Numbered from the stretch's first letter, positions 1-8,606 are shown. The stretch is DNA of 64,000 bases from DATAES01 sp963721305 (GCA_963721305.1 CAVRIR010000003.1:62001-126000), one strand, 5' to 3'. A program made the numbers and translations. The notes: generated from the letters alone by a model not told the origin.

Positions 1-429
1 CGCCTTCGCGAACGCGGACTTCGGCATGTTCATCCGGCCGATGAGCCCGGCCTTCATGAGCCAGATGAGCAGCCCGATGAAGAACAGCACCTCGATCGGC
101 AGCAGTATGACGCCCCCGCCGATGCTGCGGAAGATGGCAGCGTGCGCGGTGAACGCGCCGTCGTGCGATCCGACGGTGTAGGTGTACTGCTCGATCAGGA
201 GCGCTGCGGCGAGCGCGAGGAACGCCGTGACCGACGGGCGCTTCCAGATCAGGACGAGCAGCAGCGGAATGAGGGGAAGCGCGACCATGAACGGGCGGAC
301 GCCCATGGCGGCCTCACCGACGATGACTCCCCCGAGCAGCGCCGCGATCGTCAGCGCGACGCCGACGGCGACGACCCGGATGGTCTGTTCGTCCATGGGC
401 GGACGCCCGGCCGACGCGTGTGCAGCCAT
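1..429 (-). CDS. O-antigen-ligase-like membrane protein, N-terminal fragment (cut by window edge)
   Basis: The gene starts at an ATG at 429 and runs off the left edge after 143 codons without a stop. The visible part has several hydrophobic segments: about residues 17-35 and 42-60 (around a WKRPS loop), then one near 67-80, and another near 110-128 with ILLPIEVLFFIGLLIWL. This resembles the N-terminus of Wzy/O-antigen-ligase-type polymerases, which often sit in polysaccharide loci. That reading rests mainly on the next genes upstream on this strand (CpsD-like, Wzz-like, GT2). The start lies 1 nt past the stop of the 47-aa peptide gene, so the genes are probably co-transcribed. A different polytopic membrane protein is possible because the diagnostic C-terminal half is missing. 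Confidence 0.6.
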   Translation of the reverse strand, partial: MAAHASAGRPPMDEQTIRVVAVGVALTIAALLGGVIVGEAAMGVRPFMVALPLIPLLLVLIWKRPSVTAFLALAAALLIEQYTYTVGSHDGAFTAHAAIFRSIGGGVILLPIEVLFFIGLLIWLMKAGLIGRMNMPKSAFAKA

Positions 430-430
430 G

Positions 431-574
431 TCAGATCAGATGGTCGGATGCCGCGGCACCCAGGACCACGATGACCGTCACGCCGACGACGAGGGCGTTG
501 ACGTTCCACTTCGGACGTGCGCGGAGGCCGAAGAACACGAAGATGCCGAGCAGGAACAGAGACCAGGTCGGCAT
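431..574 (-). CDS. 47-aa membrane peptide in the polysaccharide operon
   Basis: A 47-residue ORF starts at an ATG at 574 that overlaps the TGA of the CpsD-like gene (TGATG), and ends 1 nt before the next gene. It has two hydrophobic stretches, starting MPTWSLFLLGIFVFFGL and later VGVTVIVVLGAA, separated by the basic segment RARPKW. It therefore probably forms a two-helix membrane hairpin. No family is recognised. The tight coupling on both sides and the clean two-helix pattern argue that it is a real gene. It may be an accessory subunit of the polymerase or chain-length machinery, but this is inferred from position only. Confidence 0.6.
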   Translation of the reverse strand: MPTWSLFLLGIFVFFGLRARPKWNVNALVVGVTVIVVLGAAASDHLI

Positions 575-1359
575 CAGTTCATACCGAGGACGCGGCGCAC
601 CCAGAGCGGCGCCGCAGACTTGACGCCATTGAGGATCACGAACGGTGGCGTGTTGAGTGCGGCCGCCGCCTCTTCGATTCGATGGGGGGAGACCGCACCG
701 GCCCGAGCGACGAGCGCGACGGTGTCGCACAGGTCGACGAGCTGGACGCCGCCGGCGCCCTTCTCGAGCGGTGGGAGGTCGAGCACGAGCAGGTCGGCGC
801 GCCGAGAGAGCGTGGCGACGATGCCCTCTGCCGCCGTGCCTCGCAACAGCTGCGCCATCGGAGCGCCTGAGCCGGCCACGACGACGCCGAGGTTGTCGGT
901 GACCCACTGGATGCAGTCCTCGATGTCGGCGCCTTCACGCATCAACTCTGCGATGCCGGGGCTCTCGGCGAGTCCGAACTCCTTCGCCGCGGACGGTGAG
1001 TGGAGGTCGAGCTCGATGAGGATCGTCTTGCGGGCGTACTCCGTGGCCTGGATCACGGCCATGGCGGCGGCGACCGTGCTGCGTCCCTCGCCTCGGCCGG
1101 CGCTGGTCACACCGACCGAGCGGAGCTTCGCGCCGCCCATGCGACGCAGCGCGACCACACACGCATCGAGGACCTCGGGCCGCACCCACGGAACCGCGGG
1201 TGCGGTGGCCCCAGAGCCGTTGTGCTCAGTCGCCATGTGACGAGCGGGAGCCAGCTTTCCGTTTCGACGACGCCCGTTGGACGCACTGCCGATCGGCACG
1301 GGCCGTTCGAGCGATCCCGTCATCGCGACGTCGTCGGCACCGGCTCGGTTGAATTTCAT
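574..1359 (-). CDS. CpsD/BY-kinase-like P-loop ATPase with altered Walker A
   Basis: A protein of about 261 aa resembling the cytoplasmic ATPase partner of Wzz-type proteins (CpsD/CapB, ParA/MinD fold). The P-loop reads TSAGRGEGRSTVAAAMA, where the family normally has GEGKST, so the usual Walker A lysine is arginine. A Walker A'-like segment (TILIELDLHSP) and a later LLVLDLPPLEKG follow. The C-terminus (VRRVLGMN) lacks the tyrosine cluster that BY-kinases autophosphorylate, so kinase activity is doubtful and a regulatory role in chain length or export is more likely. The ATG at 1359 overlaps the Wzz stop (TGATG); a GTG at 1362 is an equally possible start. It is coupled to the 47-aa peptide downstream. 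Confidence 0.7.
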   Translation of the reverse strand: MKFNRAGADDVAMTGSLERPVPIGSASNGRRRNGKLAPARHMATEHNGSGATAPAVPWVRPEVLDACVVALRRMGGAKLRSVGVTSAGRGEGRSTVAAAMAVIQATEYARKTILIELDLHSPSAAKEFGLAESPGIAELMREGADIEDCIQWVTDNLGVVVAGSGAPMAQLLRGTAAEGIVATLSRRADLLVLDLPPLEKGAGGVQLVDLCDTVALVARAGAVSPHRIEEAAAALNTPPFVILNGVKSAAPLWVRRVLGMN

Positions 1360-2354
1360 CACTTGGTCGCCTCGCGTTTTTCAGAGCGATCGAACGCGGA
1401 GATCGTGGCGACGACCTGGAGGCCGCCATTGGAGGTCTCGACGTCCTCACGGCGGCGAGCGGCGGTGTCGGCTGCGGTGAGCGCCACCAGGCCGAGGAGA
1501 CCGACCAACAGTCCGAAGAACAGACCGGCGCCGACGGCGAAGATGGTCTTCGACTTCTTCGATGCGGAGGCCGCCGGGCCCGGAGGATCGATGATGTGTT
1601 GTGCGGCCGATTGCTGTTCCGTCGTCAGGGCCTGCGTCGCCGACGTGAACTGGTTCTGCAGATCGGCGTACGTCGCCTGCGAAGTGGCCACGTCGTTCGT
1701 CAGGCTCTCGAACTGCGGATCGACGACACCGATGGTGCCGGCCGACGGGTGCGCTTGGAGGTAGGCGAGCTGGTTCGACTGGGCCGTCTGCAGCGCCTTC
1801 GTCGCGTCGTTGAGACGGGGCTGGATGTAGGCGAGGTCCGACTGCTCACGACTGCCGCGCAGTTGCTCCCCGTAGTCGAAGAACTCGGCGACGACGGCCT
1901 GGAGCAGCTTCTGTGCGAAGACCGGGTCGGAGTCGGTCAGGGAGATGCTCAGCACCTGAGGGCCGACTGCGGCCGTGGTGACCTTCCCGGCCAGCTGGCC
2001 GACGATGCGGTCGTCGACCGGTATCGGGCTCTTCTGCTGGCTCAGGTCCGACGCGAGCGTCTCCCCCTGCGGCTGACTCGGGTCCAGAGGTCGATAGCCC
2101 GCCTTGACCAGGAAGTCCTTGGTCGGGAGCAGCTGCGTGAACAGCGTCTGCGCGGCCTGGGCCGGCGGCGGCCCGTTGTTGCCGGCGTCCATGTAGGCCG
2201 GGTTCGGCAGCTGGTTGTCGAACCACACCGTCGTCGACGACGTGTAGGTCTTCGGCTGCGTCTTCACGTAGTAGACGCTCACGAGCAACGTCAGCACGAG
2301 CGGCGCGCACAGGAGCAGCTTGTGGCGGAAGAGCGTTTCGATGTAGCGGGTCAC
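1359..2354 (-). CDS. Wzz/chain-length-determinant-like polysaccharide protein
   Basis: A 331-aa protein with the Wzz layout: a short cytoplasmic N-terminus, a membrane helix at about 11-30 (LLCAPLVLTLLVSVYYV), a long extracytoplasmic region containing predicted coiled coil (the LAYIQPRLNDATKAL area), and a second helix near the C-terminus (AVGAGLFFGLLVGLLGLVAL) followed by a short basic tail. The family controls chain length or export of surface polysaccharide with a partner ATPase, encoded here immediately downstream. The GTG start at 2354 overlaps the stop of the glycosyltransferase by 4 nt (GTGA). The same frame continues upstream, but that part is the antisense shadow of the glycosyltransferase and was excluded. 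Confidence 0.8.
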   Translation of the reverse strand: MTRYIETLFRHKLLLCAPLVLTLLVSVYYVKTQPKTYTSSTTVWFDNQLPNPAYMDAGNNGPPPAQAAQTLFTQLLPTKDFLVKAGYRPLDPSQPQGETLASDLSQQKSPIPVDDRIVGQLAGKVTTAAVGPQVLSISLTDSDPVFAQKLLQAVVAEFFDYGEQLRGSREQSDLAYIQPRLNDATKALQTAQSNQLAYLQAHPSAGTIGVVDPQFESLTNDVATSQATYADLQNQFTSATQALTTEQQSAAQHIIDPPGPAASASKKSKTIFAVGAGLFFGLLVGLLGLVALTAADTAARRREDVETSNGGLQVVATISAFDRSEKREATK

Positions 2355-3454
2355 GGCGGGGCCAATTCCTCGGTGGACTCCTGGACAGTGGGTAGAGCGG
2401 ACGATTCGCGGCTTGATACATCGCCGGACCCGTCGGTCAAATCGATCACTTCGGGCCGCACGAACCGCATCGTCCGACGGTCGATCGGCGTGTCGAGCGC
2501 GACGGCGAACCCCCGACAGAAGGCCGTCACCCTCCCGATTCCACGGGGCCGGCGCAGCCGGAGCGCGTCGCTCAGCGGCGGAAAGACCGCGTACACGAAG
2601 AACTGCCGGGCAGCCAGAACCACCATCGTCGGATGTCCGGCGCGGATGAGCTTGGAGAACATCGCGCCGATGCCGTGCCAGTCCCGCCGAGAGTGGATCC
2701 TGCCTTCGGCGAAGGTCCGGTAGCCGTGGTGGACGACCTCGACGTCCACCGTGTGAAAAATGTGCCATTTCCGGAGAAGCATCCGGAGCTCGAGATCCCA
2801 GTCGTCCGACGCCTTGAACACGCTCCCCGCGCCGAGGGCGCCGTCGCTGCCGCCGACGTCGAAGAGCGCCTCGCGGCGGTACGCGGCGCCGGCGCCGAGT
2901 CCCCGATGCTTGATCGTGCGGAAGACCGAGGTGATCAGCTCGTCGTGGTGGCGCACGCAGGCGGGGATGTAGCCCGAACGGGGATCGTACGGTCCCGCGA
3001 CCACGTTCGAGAACACCATGCCGACGTCGGGGTGGCGTCGGAGCGAGTCCGCCATGCCCGCGGCCCAAGCGGGCCTGACCTCGCAATCGTCGTCGGTCCG
3101 CAGGATGTAGCCGGACCGGGCCAGCCGCGACCCTTCCCGGAGCGCGGCGCCGACCCCACGGGCGTGGCTGCGCAGGTACCTGACCCGGGCGTCGTGCGGC
3201 ATGGCCTGGAGCTGCCGGCGGGTCTCGTCGTCGTCGCTCTGGTCGACGATGACCACCTCGAAGTCGATGCCGGTGCTGGCCAGGACCGAGCGCAGCGCGC
3301 GGTCGAGATCACCTGGGCGGTTGCGCGTGCAGATAAGGACCGTAGCGAACTCGCGCACCAGCACGATCCGAGCCGTTCGGGTCGAGCCAGATACGAAAAA
3401 CCTGAACCAACCCCGAAACCTGTCGTGATTGCGGACTGTTCTGACTTTCGACAT
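2351..3454 (-). CDS. family 2 glycosyltransferase
   Basis: A GT-A-fold family 2 glycosyltransferase of about 367 aa. It shows the opening strand ATVLICTRNRPGDLDRAL, the nucleotide-binding VVIVDQSDDDE, and an acidic metal-binding motif LRTDDDCEV. A later ASDDWDLELRML matches the region with the catalytic base in this family. It probably adds a sugar from a nucleotide-sugar donor during repeat-unit assembly. ATG 3454 is the chosen start; it leaves a basic N-terminal leader of about 35 residues, and a GTG closer to the ATVLICT strand is possible. It heads the minus-strand polysaccharide operon and is divergent from the sugar transferase at 3603. Confidence 0.8.
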   Translation of the reverse strand: MSKVRTVRNHDRFRGWFRFFVSGSTRTARIVLVREFATVLICTRNRPGDLDRALRSVLASTGIDFEVVIVDQSDDDETRRQLQAMPHDARVRYLRSHARGVGAALREGSRLARSGYILRTDDDCEVRPAWAAGMADSLRRHPDVGMVFSNVVAGPYDPRSGYIPACVRHHDELITSVFRTIKHRGLGAGAAYRREALFDVGGSDGALGAGSVFKASDDWDLELRMLLRKWHIFHTVDVEVVHHGYRTFAEGRIHSRRDWHGIGAMFSKLIRAGHPTMVVLAARQFFVYAVFPPLSDALRLRRPRGIGRVTAFCRGFAVALDTPIDRRTMRFVRPEVIDLTDGSGDVSSRESSALPTVQESTEELAPP

Positions 3455-3602
3455 TTCTGTATCACCACTCTCCGTCGACGCCTCAGACTCAGTCAGCGGG
3501 CAGGAGCCGCGCCAAGGGCGTGACAGAACTCGAATGTCACTGGCCTCCGGCCCTGCCCCTGGCAAATCGGCGGAACTGGTCATTTGGAAGGCGGCGAGCG
3601 GG

Positions 3603-5165
3603 ATGACCGTCGACGTAGTCGACACAAGCGGGGAACGGCGGATGATCACTCCTGCCCGCGTCGCCGAACCGGCGACGCCGGGTCGGTCGCGGCCGCCTCG
3701 CGCCCTGCGGCCCCTGCTCGTCTTCCTCGATGCCGCCACCCTCTTCGTCGGTTGGTGCTGCGCCGTCGCGTTCGCGCACCACCAGCGCACCGGACTGTGG
3801 TCCGGCATCCCCTCGCTCACCGTGGCGGCGGTCGCGACCGCGGCTGGCATCACCACTGCCGCCATGTCCGGCCTGTACCTCGCACGCGTCTGCTCGGTGC
3901 GGACAGTGGAGGTCGCGCTGCTGGCGCGCGTGAGCGTGGTCAGCGCGGCGGTCGCCGCACTGGTCGGCTCGAGGATCGGCGTCGACCCGCATGCCGCCTT
4001 CTTCTTGCTGGCGGCACTCTGGTTGTTCGCGTTGCTCAACGTCGAGCGCGGGATCTTCTCGAACTGGATCAAGGCATCGAGGGCCCGTGGCCGGTACGCA
4101 CGCCCGATCGTGATCGTCGGCACGAACGACGAAGGTCGTGAGCTCCTGCATCTCCTGTCGGCCGAGCCCGAGCTCGGCTACCAGGTCGTCGGTGTCATCG
4201 GCGACCCCGAGGAGAGCACGGTCGGCTGGCCGGTCCCGTGGCTCGGCGAGGCGGCCGGTGCCCGCGACGTGCTTCGAGACAACGGCGTCAAGGGATGCGT
4301 GATGGCGGTCAGCGCGTTCTCGTTGTCCGAGCGGACAGCGCTGCTCAACGAGCTGCTGGACAGCGACATTCACGTCCAGCTCTCGAGCGGCATCGCTCGC
4401 ATCGCCCACACGAGGCTGCGCGCGGTACCGATCGGTCGGGAGCCGGCGTTCTATCTGGAACGACACGATCCATCGCCATGGCAGGGTTTGGTGAAGCGAG
4501 CGCTCGACCTCACCGTCGTCATCGCGTGCGCGCCGTTCACGTTGTTGGTCGTCGGTGTGGCCGCGATCGCGATCAAACTCGACAGTCGCGGTTCGATCAT
4601 CTACCGCCAGAAGCGCATCGGGCGGGGCGGCCGCCCCTTCACGATGTACAAGCTGCGCACGATGGTGACCGAGGCGCACGAACAACGCGAGCATCTCGCC
4701 GAGCAGAACGAGCGCACCGACGGTCCGCTGTTCAAGCTCGAGCACGACCCCCGCGTGACGAGGGTCGGGCGACTGCTCCGCGCGACGAGCATCGACGAGC
4801 TGCCACAGCTGTGGTGCGTGCTCGTCGGCACCATGAGCCTCGTCGGTCCTCGTCCACCGCTCGAAGAAGAAGTCGAGCAGTTCGATCCGGAGCTGAAGAC
4901 GCGCTTCGACGTCGCGCCCGGTATCACCGGCCTGTGGCAGGTCGAGGCGCGCGACAACCCGTCCTTCCGCGTGTACCGCCGGTACGACCTGTTCTATGTC
5001 GAGAACTGGTCCGTTCGACTGGACCTCGCGATCATCATCCGGACGTTCGAGTCGGTCCTCACCCGTGCAGTGGTCGGGATGCGGCGCAACCAGTCCGACG
5101 AGACCGAGTCCGACCAGCCTCAGTCCGATCAGCCTCAGTCCGATCAGCTCGCGGACGCGAGCTAG
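3603..5165 (+). CDS. exopolysaccharide polyprenyl-phosphate sugar (glycosyl-1-phosphate) transferase
   Basis: A polyprenyl glycosylphosphotransferase of about 520 aa. Four predicted N-terminal membrane helices (for example LLVFLDAATLFVGWC) are followed by a CoA-binding-like domain (IVIVGTNDEGRELLHLL) and a C-terminal bacterial sugar transferase domain. The last has the typical KRALDLTVV helix, YKLRTM, SIDELPQLW and SLVGPRPPL. The family starts repeat-unit synthesis by moving sugar-1-phosphate onto undecaprenyl phosphate. The ATG at 3603 is preceded by GGAAGG (3586-3591); the frame is open further upstream to 3429, but that stretch would overlap the divergent glycosyltransferase. The C-terminus carries a short repeat of SDQPQ units. 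The stop shares a CTAG with the convergent regulator. Confidence 0.88.
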   Translation: MTVDVVDTSGERRMITPARVAEPATPGRSRPPRALRPLLVFLDAATLFVGWCCAVAFAHHQRTGLWSGIPSLTVAAVATAAGITTAAMSGLYLARVCSVRTVEVALLARVSVVSAAVAALVGSRIGVDPHAAFFLLAALWLFALLNVERGIFSNWIKASRARGRYARPIVIVGTNDEGRELLHLLSAEPELGYQVVGVIGDPEESTVGWPVPWLGEAAGARDVLRDNGVKGCVMAVSAFSLSERTALLNELLDSDIHVQLSSGIARIAHTRLRAVPIGREPAFYLERHDPSPWQGLVKRALDLTVVIACAPFTLLVVGVAAIAIKLDSRGSIIYRQKRIGRGGRPFTMYKLRTMVTEAHEQREHLAEQNERTDGPLFKLEHDPRVTRVGRLLRATSIDELPQLWCVLVGTMSLVGPRPPLEEEVEQFDPELKTRFDVAPGITGLWQVEARDNPSFRVYRRYDLFYVENWSVRLDLAIIIRTFESVLTRAVVGMRRNQSDETESDQPQSDQPQSDQLADAS

Positions 5166-6769
5166 CCGGCGGGTTCCCAGCCGGCGCGGATCGCCAGCGC
5201 GACCGCGGCGAGCTGCGAGCTCACACCGAGCTTCTGAAGGATCGAACGGATCTGCGTTCGGATCGTCGCGAGCGAGACGTTGTGCTCCTTGGCGATGACC
5301 TTGGCGCTCTTACCGTCCATCATCGCGGCCAGCACTGCCTGTTCGCGGCTGGTCAGTGTCTGGAACGGGCGGAGGCGGCGCTCGGCCTCTTTCCGTTGTG
5401 ACCGCACGACCTCGAGCAGCGCGTCGCGGCTGGCGGGTTGCAGCACCGTGCGGCCCATCGCCGCGTCGGTGAGGAGCACCATCAGGTCCTCGAGCGGTCG
5501 CGACTTGTCGAAGATGCCGACGGCGCCGGCTTCGAGGCACAGTGCCGAACGATGGGGCTCGTCGGTGCCGGTGAGCATGACGACGGCGATGCCCATCTCG
5601 TTCAAGACCTGGATCAACGCGAGACTGGTTGGACTACCGGCCATCTGCGAGTCGACGATCGCGACGTCCGGTGCGAAGTCGCGGGCGGCCGAGAGCACGC
5701 CGTCGTAGGTCGGGGTTCGTGCGAGCGCGACGTGGGTGAAGCCGTGTTGCTGCAACGAGAGCATCAGCGCTTCTGCGACCATGTGCTGATCATCGACGAT
5801 CAAGGCGCGGACGTTCGCGGCGAGCGGGGCACCTTCGGGTGCGGGACCGCCGAGTGCCGCGGTGCGTGTGCGCCGTGTGAAGTACACCGACCGGTCGGCG
5901 CGTTCGAGTAGCGCCTCGAAGGTGTCGGCTGGGTCGCGGGTGCGGGCGACGCCGACGGTCGCATCGACCTCCACGGCGATGTCGCCGAAGTCGATCAGTT
6001 GCGCCACGGTGGTGCGCAGCCGTTGGGTGATGGCTGCCGCGTCTTCCTCGGTCGTCCCTTCGCACAGGACGCCGAACGCATCACCGGAGACTCGGGCGAT
6101 GCTGTCGCCCGGTCTGATGGCACCGGCCAGCGCGGCGCCGACCGCGACGAGGACGCGGTCGCCCACCAGGCGGCCGAGCCGTTGGTTCAACGTCTTGAAG
6201 TCGTCGAGGTCGACGAGCACGAACATGAGCTGGGGAGCGTGCTTCCTCAATCGCTCGATCGCCTGGCGCGTGTTGTCTGCGAGCACCTCGCGGCTGATCA
6301 GCCCCGTCAGGGGATCGTGGGTGGCGCGCCGGACGCCGTTGCCACCCTGCCCGGTCGACTCCCAGAGGACAACCACGAGGTTGCCGTCGTCGCGGCGGCG
6401 AATCCGAGCCGACGCGGTGCGGACGGCTTCGGCGTCGGGGTCGGCGAGCCGCCACTCGCAGATGATCACATCCGACCGCCGCCTGGCGGTCGCGATCGCC
6501 GCGAGCGCGTCACCCCGGCTACTCGGGTGGATGGCGTCGAGCCAGCTCCGTTGAGCGGCATCGTTCGAGCCCCAACCGACGAACTCGGTCCATGCCTGGT
6601 TGCAGCTGAGCGCGCGCCCGTCGGACGCGACGAGCACGGTGGGCACGGGGACCGCTTGGAGCGCGGCGTCGGGTGACGTCTCGGGCTCGACAGGGGGCGG
6701 CACGAGTGCGCCGATGTCGAAAGTGGACGGACCCGTCCTGTGACGTGCCGGTTTCCGCCGCGTTGTCAT
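5162..6769 (-). CDS. PAS-GGDEF-receiver-LuxR HTH fusion regulator
   Basis: A 535-aa cytoplasmic regulator with an unusual domain order. A PAS domain lies at about 40-160. Next is a GGDEF-like domain at about 165-320 (THDPLTGLISREVL, VLVDLDDFKTLN) whose signature reads RVSGDAFGV instead of RxGGDEF, so cyclase activity is unlikely. A receiver domain follows at about 330-450 (ALIVDDQHMVAEAL, VAIVDSQMAG, LTGTDEP, FDKSRP). A C-terminal LuxR/NarL helix-turn-helix contains LTSREQAVLAAMMDGKSAK. The last two parts form a NarL-type response regulator. ATG 6769 was chosen because the preceding in-frame residues are low-complexity. It is convergent with the sugar transferase, so it may control the polysaccharide locus, though this is only positional inference. 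Confidence 0.85.
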   Translation of the reverse strand: MTTRRKPARHRTGPSTFDIGALVPPPVEPETSPDAALQAVPVPTVLVASDGRALSCNQAWTEFVGWGSNDAAQRSWLDAIHPSSRGDALAAIATARRRSDVIICEWRLADPDAEAVRTASARIRRRDDGNLVVVLWESTGQGGNGVRRATHDPLTGLISREVLADNTRQAIERLRKHAPQLMFVLVDLDDFKTLNQRLGRLVGDRVLVAVGAALAGAIRPGDSIARVSGDAFGVLCEGTTEEDAAAITQRLRTTVAQLIDFGDIAVEVDATVGVARTRDPADTFEALLERADRSVYFTRRTRTAALGGPAPEGAPLAANVRALIVDDQHMVAEALMLSLQQHGFTHVALARTPTYDGVLSAARDFAPDVAIVDSQMAGSPTSLALIQVLNEMGIAVVMLTGTDEPHRSALCLEAGAVGIFDKSRPLEDLMVLLTDAAMGRTVLQPASRDALLEVVRSQRKEAERRLRPFQTLTSREQAVLAAMMDGKSAKVIAKEHNVSLATIRTQIRSILQKLGVSSQLAAVALAIRAGWEPAG

Positions 6770-7176
6770 AATTCCAACTCCGCTGCCGCCATGTGCCTGC
6801 CGCCTTGCCCCGCCTGCAACCCTCGCCAGTCGTGCATTCGGCCTCGTCGCAGGCCGGGTCACGACGAATCGCGGATTGAGATTACCGTGCAACGCCTCGG
6901 CGTGACATGGGCCGAATGGACTATTCGTCGGACGGCCACCGGTGGGTCATCACCGGTCACAGCCTCGTGACTGTCGGCCGCCGATGCTTCTGGACTGGCG
7001 TGCGGTTCGCTCGTGTCAGCGTGAGCGCGTGTCCTCCCAGAGCTCGAGTACTGCACGCGCTCTTCGCGTTATCGGCATCGGCGGAGGACGTACTTGAAAG
7101 CGACTTCCCGGAATCGTGCCGACTTGGAGTCGGCGGCGCGCATCACCCAAGATGCCGGATCGACGCGGACGACGGC
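6770..7176. other. 407-bp stretch with no convincing gene
   Basis: No credible coding sequence was seen between the divergent starts of the regulator (6769) and the thioesterase (about 7177). A plus-strand frame is open from 6907 into the thioesterase, but its first 90 codons are cysteine- and arginine-rich and match no protein pattern I know. The stretch presumably holds the promoters of both genes. Two ACCGGT sites lie about 8 bp apart near 6940-6957; their meaning is unknown. Confidence 0.5.
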
Positions 7177-7950
7177 TTGGACATCGCGTGGCTCGGGCTC
7201 GAGCGTCACGGCGAGGGACACTGGTCTTTCGACCTGAAGCCCTTGCTCACGCGCTTCGACGGCAAGTTCTACGGCGGAACCGGGATCGCGGTCACGACCG
7301 CGGTGATGGAAGCGGAGACGGGACGGGACGCGCTGTGGGCGACGGCGCAGTTCGTCGGCACCGCTGATGTGGGGGAGCGGATGGACTGTCGGATCGAGGT
7401 CTTGGCCTCGGGTCGGCGGACGTCACAGCTACGCATGACGGCAACGGTCGGCGATCGTCTCGTCGTCGCCGCCCTGGGCGCGACGGGCGACGCCCGCACC
7501 GGGCCGCTCAACACCCAGTTCGGCACGATGCCGGCAGTCGCACCGCCGGACGAGACGCCGGAGTGGCGGCCCCACGCCGGGGTCAGGATTCCGCAGCAGG
7601 TGGAGAGCTGGATCAACGCGGCCGAGCTGCGCGAGATGTCGGGAACGGGCGCACGCCGAACGATGTGGGCGCGCATGCGCGGCATGCGGCACACACGCGC
7701 CACGCTCGGTTTCCTTGCCGACATGGTTCCGAGCGCGGTCGTGGCCGCCGCCGGGCGGATGGGCGCGGGAACGAGCCTGGACAACGCGATGCGGTTCGGC
7801 CCCCGTCCCGACACCGACTGGATGCTGGTCGACTTCGACCCGTTCCTCGCGGCCGGCGGCTACTCACACGGTGGCGCGCGGCTCTGGGCCCAGGACGGGA
7901 CGTTGCTCGCCGTCGCCAGTCAGACCGCGACGTTGCTGCTCTTCGATTGA
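7177..7950 (+). CDS. TesB-like acyl-CoA thioesterase family protein
   Basis: A hotdog-fold thioesterase of about 257 aa. Recognisable parts are the opening DIAWLGLERHG, KFYGGTGIAVTTAVMEAETG, a first-hotdog core QFVGTADVGERMDCRIEVL, and GRRTSQLRMTATVGDRLV. The second hotdog ends in WMLVDFDPFLAAGGYSHGGA, with the Asp and aromatic pattern of this group, and LAVASQTATLLLFD at the C-terminus. Such enzymes hydrolyse acyl-CoA. The start is uncertain. TTG at 7177 gives a normal-length protein beginning at the conserved DIAWLG; an upstream ATG at 6907 would add 90 residues with no family resemblance. No clear ribosome-binding site is visible. Confidence 0.7.
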   Translation: MDIAWLGLERHGEGHWSFDLKPLLTRFDGKFYGGTGIAVTTAVMEAETGRDALWATAQFVGTADVGERMDCRIEVLASGRRTSQLRMTATVGDRLVVAALGATGDARTGPLNTQFGTMPAVAPPDETPEWRPHAGVRIPQQVESWINAAELREMSGTGARRTMWARMRGMRHTRATLGFLADMVPSAVVAAAGRMGAGTSLDNAMRFGPRPDTDWMLVDFDPFLAAGGYSHGGARLWAQDGTLLAVASQTATLLLFD

Positions 7951-8001
7951 TTCGCCTGCGCCACGACCGCGTGCCCCACGTCGGCAGCGCGCGCTTGCAC
8001 C

Positions 8002-8478
8002 TCAGACCGCGGGTCGAGGACGTCCGGGCGCGACCGTTCGGGCAAGGATCCCGAGGGTCGCCCGCAGCGCGCTTTCCGGGATCACAGGGAAGATGCCCGC
8101 CTCTTTCCACGTCGGATCCGCGGTCGACCAGTCGTAGTACGACGTGACCATCGTTCCCTCGTCGATCGGCTCGAGCTCGTAGCCGTAGACATGGCGAAGG
8201 TTGAGCTGTCCCTCGATCGTCCAGCCGATCTCGCGGTCGGGCTCGAAGGTCACGATGTGAACGATGACGTCGTAGAGCCCGAGTGGATAGTCGTTGAGCG
8301 CCTCGCGGTCCATGTGCACGACGAAGGTCTCGTCGACGGCGTTGACCGGTTTGCCCGTCGCGCTCATCAGCATTCCCGAGCTGTCGATGGCGACATGGCC
8401 GTTTGGATCGCACAGCACGCTGAAGATCGCAGATGGCTCAGCCGCGATCGCCCGCTGAACCTCGATTCGTTCGGTCAT
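8002..8478 (-). CDS. SRPBCC (START-like) family protein
   Basis: A 158-aa helix-grip protein that begins MTERIEVQRAIAAEPSAIF, the usual first strand and helix of polyketide cyclase/dehydrase-like SRPBCC proteins. It continues with a core containing VHIVTFEPDREIGWTIEG and a conserved TMVTSYYDW near residue 120. Proteins of this type bind a hydrophobic ligand in a cavity; the ligand cannot be read from sequence. ATG 8478 was preferred over an upstream in-frame start at 8538 because the fold begins right after it. It is divergent from a second SRPBCC gene at 8607. Confidence 0.75.
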   Translation of the reverse strand: MTERIEVQRAIAAEPSAIFSVLCDPNGHVAIDSSGMLMSATGKPVNAVDETFVVHMDREALNDYPLGLYDVIVHIVTFEPDREIGWTIEGQLNLRHVYGYELEPIDEGTMVTSYYDWSTADPTWKEAGIFPVIPESALRATLGILARTVAPGRPRPAV

Positions 8479-8606
8479 GTCGTGATCCTCGCACGCATCG
8501 TCACGCGATGCGTTCCGAATCCTTCGCGTGGCGGACATTGCAGAACGACAGGTATTCGCACGTACGACGCGGGGAATTCCTCTATCGACACCAGAGAGGA
8601 CGGCCG

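Noticed and set aside
1596..2723. 375-codon plus-strand open frame over the Wzz and glycosyltransferase genes
   Set aside because: Antisense to recognised proteins; no motif.
6907..7176. N-terminal extension of the thioesterase
   Set aside because: Open frame but without resemblance to the family; a start near 7177 gives the usual length.
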